This document shows, one piece after another, positions 23,539 to 33,400 of a DNA stretch of 36,242 nucleotides; within the stretch, counting starts at the first letter, position 1; every line of letters starts with the position of its first letter. The position numbers and the translations under genes were made by a program. The notes beneath the pieces were generated by a model. It was not told the origin of the DNA, did no database searches, and saw only the letters and a list, made by a program, of their open reading frames with translations. The DNA comes from Natrialba swarupiae. GTDB lineage: Archaea; Halobacteriota; Halobacteria; Halobacteriales; Natrialbaceae. Where the stretch lies: the NCBI RefSeq assembly GCF_008245225.1, contig NZ_VTAW01000033.1:1-36242 (forward strand), in the 5' to 3' direction.

Positions 23539-24366
23539 ATGGAGAGACCCGACGTTCCAGTTCCACCTGACAACCGAGTCGCTCTCGAGGCCCTTTCGGT
23601 GCTCTCGAACAAGTGGGGGCCCGTCGTGATCGTTATCCTACTGGAGTCGGATTCGCTTCGCTTCAGCGAACTCGAGCGATCGATCCCCGAAATCTCCTCG
23701 AACATGCTCTCGAAGACGCTCGAGGCGCTCTCGGAGCAGGGACTCGTCGACCGACGCGTGCTCTCCGAATCGCCCCTGTCGGTGGCGTACGAACTGACGG
23801 ATGCCGGATACGAGCTGCAACCGGTGTTCGACTCACTCGCGGCCTGGGGGGACGAACACGTCGACTCCGTGCAGCCGACGGTCGTACTCGGAGACCGTGA
23901 CCGTCGACTCGCCGACCTCTACGGCAGCTGGTTACAGGACCGATTCGACACGGTCACGGTGAGCGATCAGGAACAGCTTCGTCGGACGCTCGCGGAGACG
24001 CCGGACGTCGTCGTTTTCGATATGGATCTGTGGGCTGACGATCCGGCGACACTCGAGACGCAGTGTCCCGACGTAACTCGCTGTATCGCCCTCGTCGGTG
24101 ATCGCCCCGATCCGTCGCTCTGTGCGTGGCCGTGTGACGACATCCTGCGGAAGCCCCTTCTCAACGACGAGTTGATCGCAGCCGTCGCCCGGCAGGTCGA
24201 TCGGCTGGGTCAGCCAGATGCGATACGGGAACGCGAGGCGATCGAATCGAAGCTCTCCTTGCTCGAGTCGATCCACTCGGCGCCGATCCTCGAGGCGGAC
24301 GAGCGAGTCGTACGGCTGTACGACCGCCTGTCAACCCTCGACACGGAGGCAGTTAGGGAAAGCTAA
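23539..24366 (+). CDS. HxlR winged-helix regulator fused to receiver and HalX-like domains
   Basis: A three-domain regulator of 275 residues. Residues about 12-105 are an HxlR-type winged helix (LSNKWGPVVIVILLESDSLRF, then ISSNMLSKTLEALSEQGLV, split across helices). Residues about 113-222 look like a response-regulator receiver: acidic D119 and D121 in LGDRD, candidate phospho-acceptor D161 in VVVFDMDLW and K205 in LRKPL, while the usual Thr/Ser switch position is replaced (ALVGD). Residues about 225-272 form a HalX-like helical hairpin (REREAIESKLSLLESIHS). Haloarchaeal receivers often carry HalX, but an HxlR DNA-binding head in front is unusual to me. It follows the Mrp-type gene on the same strand and probably controls the redox block or the giant surface protein gene. 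Confidence 0.85.
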   Translation: MERPDVPVPPDNRVALEALSVLSNKWGPVVIVILLESDSLRFSELERSIPEISSNMLSKTLEALSEQGLVDRRVLSESPLSVAYELTDAGYELQPVFDSLAAWGDEHVDSVQPTVVLGDRDRRLADLYGSWLQDRFDTVTVSDQEQLRRTLAETPDVVVFDMDLWADDPATLETQCPDVTRCIALVGDRPDPSLCAWPCDDILRKPLLNDELIAAVARQVDRLGQPDAIREREAIESKLSLLESIHSAPILEADERVVRLYDRLSTLDTEAVRES

Positions 24367-24373
24367 CCTAGTC

Positions 24374-24402
24374 GCTTTACCTAGCGTAAGCAGAAGCTTA
24401 TC
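24374..24402 (+). promoter_or_regulatory. promoter of the giant surface protein gene with imperfect dyad
   Basis: GCTTATC at 24396-24402 is about 27 bases before ATG 24426 and is the likely TATA box of a leaderless mRNA. Directly upstream, GCTTTACCTAGCGTAAGC (24374-24391) is an imperfect dyad around CTAG, a candidate regulator site next to the HxlR-type gene. Confidence 0.4.
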
Positions 24403-24425
24403 AGCTCCTGAATTTTCTCTTCCGC

Positions 24426-27400
24426 ATGGTAAATCAGGGGCAGGGCACGACCCGGCGGGGACTGGGCGTGCTCATCTGGATCGGAATCGTGGGAATCTGC
24501 GGACTGTGTGTTGTCGGTGGTGTCGCCGGGATCGCAGCTGCAGACGCTGGCGACGGATCGGAAGCGGATCGAATCACACCGACGCAGTTCGACAGCGACG
24601 AGGGCGACGTGCTCTGGGAGACCGACGAAGACCTCACCACCGGGGGAGCCCCGACGGTCGTCGACGGGATTCTCGTGACGACGACCGGCGACACTGGCGC
24701 AGACGCGGCCGTCACTGCGTACGACGTCGGGACGGGTGAGACGCGCTGGACGACCGAGGTCCCGACCGACGGATCGCCGACGGTCGTCGACGAGACGGTG
24801 TACGTCACCGGCACGGACGGCGTCTGGGCGCTCGACCTCGAACTCGGGACGCTCGAGTGGCACGTCGAGTTCGACGACGGGACGAGTTCATCGCGGGCAC
24901 TCGGCGTCGACGGCGACTACGTCTACGTCGGCGAGTCGATCGACGCGACCACGGATCGACTGTACGCACTCGACGCCGACGATGGAAGCGAGCAGTGGTC
25001 GACGGAGACGGCGACCATCTACAGCGGCCCGACGGTCGTCGACGGGACGGTCTACGTCGGTACGGCCGACAAACTGGTCGCGGTCGATGCGTCTGACGCT
25101 GAAGAGCAGTGGACGTGGGACGACTACGGCGTCCTCGAGGATCGGTCGGCTATCTCGGAGCCGACGGTGTCCGACGGCCTCCTCTACGTCAGCCTTCGGG
25201 AGGGAACCGAACAGGGCGGCTACGATCGCTCCACCGTGGCGATCGACATCGAGACAGGCGAGGACGAATGGACGCACGCGTTCGATGGTCCCTCGGGGGG
25301 AGACGTCTCCCAGACGCCCACGACACCAACAGCCTCGGGCGAGAGCGGTGAGGCGACGGTTTACGTCGCATTCGACGGACTGTACGCCCTGGACGCGACC
25401 GACGGCAGCGAACGGTGGATCGACGAGACGACGGTGTGGGACGCGCCGACGGTCGCCGACGGAACGCTGTTCGTTCCGCAGTCGACGGATTCGGGAGCGC
25501 TACGAGCGCTCGACGTCACCGACGAAGGAAGCGAGCTGTGGTCAGTCGAGACCGGCGATCGCAGCGACGTCATCGTCGTCGACGGCGTCCTCTACGTCGC
25601 GGTGCAAGTAGACGAAACGGGCGAGACACGCCTGATGGCGATCGACGCCGGCGTCTCGGGCTCCAGTAGCGACGCTCGCGTAATGGTCGGCGTACAGAAC
25701 AACCACCACGAGTGGACCGGCACGGTGGCGGAGACTGATCCGCGCGTCGTCGACGTCGCGTTCGACGAGGGCGTCCTCGTCGAGGAGGATGTTTCGGTCA
25801 CGGTGACGGCGAGAAACGATCGGGGGCAGGCGAGTACTGCGAGTTTCGACCTCGAGCTCGGCGGCGAGACGGAGACCGTGACCCTCGAGGTTCCGGCCTA
25901 CGGGACGAACACCGTCGACTCGTCGATATCCGCACCCGCAGCGGCGGGGACGTACGACCTCGAGGTCGATGACGCGGTCGTCGGGACGGTTACCGTCGTC
26001 GACGAGTCCGACCCGATCGTCCGAGTCGTGCACCCGTTCTACGAGACGTGGCTCGAGGGCGACTCGGTACAGATCGCCTACGAGGCGACGAACCTCGGAA
26101 CTGAATACGTTGATGAGAACACAACCCTGTCGCTTGAAGGGCCGGCGTTTGACGGTCGCGAAGATGTCGCGTTCGTGGACGCTGAAGGACCTTTGCCGGG
26201 TGAAGAACGAACGTACTTCCTTAATACCGACGAGATTACCGACCCTGGAACGTACACCGCATATCTCGAGGGCGAGGAGATCGGGACGATCGTGGTAGTT
26301 TCGGACCCGGTCTACCTGGCCGACACTAACCGACTGCACGACTCGATCATCAGCGGTATCGAAGCGCCCGTCGATCCGAGCGCTGCGGGTGAGGCGAGCG
26401 TCGACGTTCGCTACGAGAATCTCGTCGATGGAGGCCAGAGCGTCGAGAGCGAGCTGGTCGCCTACGACGGGGGGAACGAGGTTGCAAGCGTCACCGACAC
26501 AGTCTCTGTCGGCGGCGAAAGTGCCGAAACAGAGCGATTGAGTGTCACGCTTGCTGAAGCCGGTACGTACGATCTCGAGGTCGACGGCCAGTCCGTCGGT
26601 GAGGTCGAAGTACTCGTCGACGGCGTTCAGGATGGTGACAGCATCCAGGATGCGATCGACGCGGCCCAGCCGGGCGAGACGATCCTCGTCGGGAACGGCA
26701 CCTACGAGGAGTCACTCACGATCGACAAGCCGCTGACGCTGCGGTCGGTGTCCGACGGTGGTGCCGTTCTCGACGGGGAGGGCAAACTCGAGCGTGCGAT
26801 CACGGTGGACGCAGCGGACGTGACCGTCGACGGGGTCCGGATCGAGGGGTATTCCGGCGGAGGCGAGGCTGTCTTCGTCGGTGACGATCGGTTCACACTT
26901 CGAAATACCGCTATCGTCGACAACGACGGTGGCGCACTCACAATCGACCGAAACAGTGACGAATTCAGTATCGATCGCAACGAGATACGCAGAAACGATG
27001 CTGGTATCGTCGACGGTGATAGTTGGTACCCCTCCGATGACGGTACGATTACGAACAACACGATCGAAGACAACCAGGGTCTCGGGATCGACCTTGCAGG
27101 GGACGATCACGGTATCGCAAAGAACAACGTGAGCGGCGACGGCGACGCCATTTCTGCAACCGGATCAGATTTGGAAATTTGTCAGAACAACGTAACGGCG
27201 ACAGACGGCATCGCCATCCAGATCCGGGGCGATTCGGTCGTGGTGGACAATACGATCGAGGATGCCGAATGGGGGATCCACCGGGACGGTACTATCTCCA
27301 TGGACGGGACAGCCATTGAGGGAAATACCTTCCGCGATGTCTCCCACGCAATCCCGCACGCGGGTGATGATACGATCGTCCGTGACAACGAGTTTTCGGG

Positions 27401-30400
27401 GACTGACATCGACCTCGTGCTCGACGGTGCGATCAACGCGACGGTCACAGACAACGCATTCGTCACGGGCATTCAGCTCGACGGCGTTCCCGAAGACCTC
27501 GACGCGAATCCACACGAGATGTCCGAAAACACCGTCGGTGGTGACCCGCTCGTGTACGCCGTCGACGAAGACGCCCCCGCGATCGATCCTGGTGCCGGAC
27601 AGGTCATCCTCGTCGACGTCTCGAACGTCGAAATCGACGAGCACTCGTTCTCGAACGTGAGTGCAGGGGTGCAAGTGACCCACTCCGATAGCGTCGATAT
27701 CATCGGCGGCGAGTTCACCGATATCGGTGGCAGCGCGATCAGCGTTTGGCACTCGTCGTCGGTGTCCGTCGATGAAGTCGACGTGATGGACGCAGAATAT
27801 GGATTGGACGTTTTCGACAGTGACGGCGTGACGGTCTCGAATGTGGACTTCACAGCTGTCGGTCGTACCGCGATTCACGTCGAACACGTCGAGGGGCTCT
27901 CGATCGTCGGGAACAGCATCCAGGACGCCAACCGCGGTCTCCACGTACTCACGGCAGACGAGGTAACAGTGACCGACAACGTCATCGAGGACTCGAGTAC
28001 TGGCGTTCAGTTCGGTTTGCTGTCGCCCGGAGGTCTGGCCACCACCGAAAACCTCACGTTCATGAACAACACGATCACCGGAAGTAGCGGTGACGGCGTG
28101 AAGATGGATTGGGGTTCACTCACCGGCGTGGTGACGGTTCGCGATTCCACCGTTCGTGACAACGGCGGGGTCGGAATGGACCTCGACATCGACGGTGTGG
28201 ATGCGCTGATCAAGAACAACACCGTCAGGGACAACGAGGGCGACGCCGGATTCGTCCTCGATGTAGAGAGTGAAACGGCGACAATCTCGGACAACGTCGT
28301 CACCGACAACAGCGGTGCTGTCGGATTCGATATTCACGTCGACACCGCTGATGGCACGATCGAATCGAACACCGTACGACACAACGAGGACGGCCTCGTC
28401 GTGACCGGCAACGGTGAGTACGGTCTCGAAAACGCCACGATCACGCAGAATATTATCGAGGACAACACCGGAATCGGACTCACTGTCGGCGGGGACCAGA
28501 ACGTCGTCGTCACCGAGAACTCGATCGCTGGTAATGGCGACGGTCTGTTGTACACCAATGGCCTCGAGAACCTCGACGCGCGAAACAACTGGTGGGGTGC
28601 GGTTGACGGGCCAAGCGGCGGTGAAACCGATCCGGAAACAGGTGCTGTTGCAGACGGGAGCGGCGACTCACTCGACACAGCCGGTGGTTGGGCAGATTAC
28701 GTGTTGTTCGACGAGTGGCTCGAGGCCCCACTCCTCGAGACTGGGACGATCACTGGCACTGTCACTGACGCGGACTCCGAGGACTCGCTCGACGGGGCGA
28801 CTGTCGTCGTCACCGACGACGCCGGAGTTACTGAGACCGCCGAAACCGACGAGAACGGAGTGTACGAGCTCGTCGTTCCCGTCGGGACGTACGACCTGAC
28901 GGTGAGCGCCGACGGCTACGCCGAGGCCGAAGAGACCGCCCTCGAGGTGGCTGACGGCGGTGTACTGACGACGGACGTTAGCCTCCACGTGGGTGAAGCG
29001 TCGATCAGCGGGACGGTCGTCGACGCCGAAACCGGCGATCCGGTTCCAGACGCGGAACTCGAGGTGGTCGAACAGGTCGACGTTGGCCAGACGGATCCCG
29101 CCCCGGACGGATTTGCGACGACTCTCTCGACCGACGCGAACGGTGCGTTCGACCTCGACGTCCCACCGGGGGTCTACGAAATCACCGTCGAAACACTCGG
29201 ATACGCGAACGGAGGCCGTCAGAACATCGAACTCGAGACGGGTGAACAACAATCACTCGACGATATCGAACTCGCTTCGGTTCCGGTTCTGAGCGGCACC
29301 GTAACGGATTCGGAGACGGACGAACCTATCCAGGGGGCCGAGATCGAATCGCGGTTCTTCGCGAGTGACCCGTTGTACACAACGACGACGGATGCCGATG
29401 GCGAATACGCGATCAACCTCCCGGAACATCACTCGCAAACGCCGTCGGTCGAATTCGCCGCTGATGGGTACTTCTCGAACACAATCACCGCTGACGACGA
29501 CCGTCTCGCGGACCCCGCGGGCGGCGACGTCGAACTTACCGTCGAACGTGAACCGGGAACCGTCACCGGCCAGGTTACGACGGAGACCGACGACCCGGTG
29601 GCGTCCGCCCACGTCACCACCAGTGACGGAAGCGGATCCGCGTGGACGAATGCGACCGGATACTACAATCTTCATCTCCAACCGGGGACGTACACGCTCG
29701 AGGTGACGACCGAGGAAGCCGTGCCACAGTCCGGGACGGTCGACGACGTCGAAGTGGTCGAAGGGGGAACCACCACGGCGGATATCGTCGTCTCCCCGGG
29801 ATCACTCGAGCCGCCGTCGGCGAACGTATCCGTCGAGATTCAACCGACAGCGAGTACGACCAGCGCCACCGAGGGTGAGAACCTGACCGTCGTCGCCGAC
29901 ATCGATAATTCCGGGACGGGGTCGACAGATTCGATAGTCGTACTGGGAGTCGAGGAACTGGAATCGTCGGAATCTCTGTACGAGGCGGAACCCCGTTCGG
30001 TCTCTCTCGAGGCCGGCGAACACGTGACCGAGACGTTCACCTTCGAGTCGGAACTCGAGTTCGACGGTGCTGAGGCGGTCGTCGCTGCGTTCCCACCAGG
30101 ATCGGACGAACCCGACGACGTCGACGAGATCGAACTCTCGGTTTCGGAAGCCGATGCCGATCGGGAACTCGAGTCGCTGTCGCTTTCGATCGACGAGACG
30201 ACGATCTCCGAGGGATCGGCGACGTCGGCGACGGTGATCGCGACGTTCGACGACGGAACGACCGAGGACGTCACCGCCGAGACTCACTTGGCGAGTGATC
30301 CCGTGGATGTCGTCGCCATCGCTGGCTCGACGGTCGTCGGCGAGGAAACCGGAACGGCGACGATCACCGCCGATTATCAGGGCGAGACCGATAGCGTCGA

Positions 30401-33400
30401 GATGACGGTAGCGGCCGACGAACAGCCACCATCTGATCCAGAACTCGGGTCGCTGTCGCTTTCGGTCGACGAGACGACGATCTCCGAGGGATCGGCGACG
30501 TCGGCGATGGTGATCGCGACGTTCGACGACGGAACGGCCGAGAACGTCACCGACGGGACGAGTATCGAGAGCAACAGCACCGACGTCGTCTCCGTCGACG
30601 GTTCGATGCTCGTCGCCGAGGGTCCCGGCGTGGCGACGGTAACCGCCACGTACGACGGCGAGACCGATAGCGTCGAGATGGCCGTCGAGGCGGACGAACA
30701 GGAACTCGACCCCGAAACCGAACTCGACGTCCTCGAGGCGACCGTGACGCCGACACAGCTCGAGGCCGGCGAGGAGGCGACGATCGAGGGGACGATCGCA
30801 AACGTCGGCGAGGGTGACGGCGAACTACTCGTTCCACTCGAGATCGGCGGCGAGGAGGTCGAGAGTTCGACGGTCACGCTCGACGCGGGTGAGAGTACGG
30901 ACGTCGCGTTCGCGTGGACGTTCGAAAATGCCGGTGAGTTTCAGGTCGGCGTCGGCGGCGTCGACATTGGAACCGTCACCGTCGTCGAGGACGCCGACGC
31001 GGACGTCCTCATCTACGGCGCAGATATGAGCCAGTCCGCGGTCGTCATCGGCGAGACCGTCACCGTCACCGGCGACCTGCTCAACGACGGCGGAGCTGGC
31101 ACCGTTGCCGTCGACCTGAACGTCGACGGTGAACGCGTCGACACCATGACCGTCGAGGTCGGACCGGGTGCGACGCCCGGCGGCGTCGAGTTCGAGTGGA
31201 CGCCGACCGAAGCCGATCTCCCCGCCGGAGAAGACGAGGCGAACGTGACGATCTCACTCGACGGCTTCGTCGTCGGTACGGTCCACGTCGAACACCAGTA
31301 CTCCGACATCCAGGTCGTCGCGGCCTCGGCTTCGGAGACCGAACTCGTCGAGGGCGAGGAGGCGTACGTGATCGGAAGCGTCTACCAGGCGGGCAACGTC
31401 GAGGGAACGGAGGAGATCGAACTCACGGCAACCCACCAGGAGACTGGCGAGGAGACCGTCGTCGGCAGCCAGGAGGCGACGATCGCGCCTGGATACTACC
31501 ATCTGGGTGCGATCAACATCACGTACGTTCCCGAGGACGCGGGCACCTACGACCTCGAGTTGGGCGACCGGGCGGCGGGAACGATCGAGGTGGAGGCGGC
31601 CGAAAGCGACGTCCAGGTGATCGCGGCTTCACCCTCTGAACTCGAACTGATCGAGGGCGAGGAGATGCACGTGATCGGGAGCCTGTACCAGGCGGGCAAC
31701 GTCGAGGGAACCGAAGAGATCGAACTCACGGCGACGAATACGGCGACCGGCGAGACGACCGTGGTGGGGAGTCAGGAGATGACAGTCGCACCCAACGTCT
31801 ACCACCTCGGTGCGATCAACATCACGTACGTGCCCGAGGACGCGGGCACCTACGACCTCGAGTTGGGCGACCGGGACGTGGGAACGATCGAGGTGGAGGC
31901 GGCCGAAAGCGACATCCAGGTGATCGCGGCCTCCCCATCCGAGATCGAGCTGATCGAGGGTGAGGAGATGTACGTGGTCGGAAGCGTCTACCAGGCTGGC
32001 AACGTCGAGGGCCCTGAAGAGATCGAGCTCACGGCAACGAACGCCGAGACCGGTGAAACGTCGGTCGTCGGCAGCCAGGAGATGACGGTCACACCCAAGG
32101 TCTACCATCTGGGTGGGATCAACATCACTTATGTGCCGGACGAAGCCGGCGACTACGACCTCGAGCTGGGCGACCGGGACGTGGGAACGATCGAGGTGGA
32201 GGCGGCCGAAAGCGACATCCAGGTGATCGCGGCTTCACCATCCGAGGTCGAACTGATCGAGGGCGAGGAGATGCACGTGGTCGGAAGCGTCTATCAGTCG
32301 GGCAACGTCGCCGGACCGGAGGAGATCGAACTGACGGCGACGAACACCGAGACCGGCGAGACGACCGTGGTTGGGAGCCAGGAGGTGACGGTCGCGCCCA
32401 ACGTCTACCATCTTGGCGCGCTCAATTTGACGTTCGCTCCCGATGCGGGAACGTACGACCTCGAGTTGGGCGACCGGGCGGCGGGAACGATCGAGGTGGA
32501 ACCGGCCGAAAGCGACATCGAGGTGATCGCGGCCTCACCCTCCGAAGTCGAGCTGGTCGAGGGCGAGGAGATGTACGTGGTCGGAAGCGTCTATCAGTCG
32601 GGCAACGTCGCCGGATCGGAAGAGATCGAACTGACGGCGACGAACGTCGAAACCGGCGAAACAACTGTGGTCGACAGCCAGGAGGTGACGGTCGCACCCA
32701 ACGTCTACCACCTCGGCGGGCTCAACGTCAGCTACGTGCCGGCGGACGCCGGCGACTACGATCTCGAGCTGGGCGGCCGGGACGTCGGGATGGTTACCGT
32801 CGACGAACGCATCACCGATATCAGGGTCGTCGGCGCATCGCTCTCGACCGCCGAGCTGATCGAGGGTGAAGAGCTGTCGGTCACAGGGAGCGTCTACCAG
32901 AACGGCAGCCACACGGCGACCGAAGAGATCGAACTCACGGCCACGGAGACCGAGACGGGCGAATCGACCGTCATCGGCAGCCAGGAGGTAACGCTCCAGC
33001 CGGGGTACTACCATCTGGGTGCGATCAATATCACCTACGTTCCCGATCCGGGAACGTACGACCTCGAGTTAGGCGACCGAGACGCGGGAACGATCGAGGT
33101 CGAAGCGGCCGAAAGCGACATCGAGGTGATCGCGGCCTCACCATCCGAGATCGAACTGATCGAGGGCGAGGAGATGTACGTGGTCGGAAGTGCCTACCAG
33201 GCTGGCAACGTCGAGGGAACCGAAGAGATCGAACTCACGGCGACGAACGTCGAAACCGGCGAGACGACCGTGGTCGACACACAAGAGTTGACGGCCGCGC
33301 CCAACGTCTTCTACCTCGGTGGACTCAACGTGACGTACGCCCCCGAGGACGCCGGCACCTACGACCTCGAGTTGGGCGACCGGGATGTGGGAACGATCGA

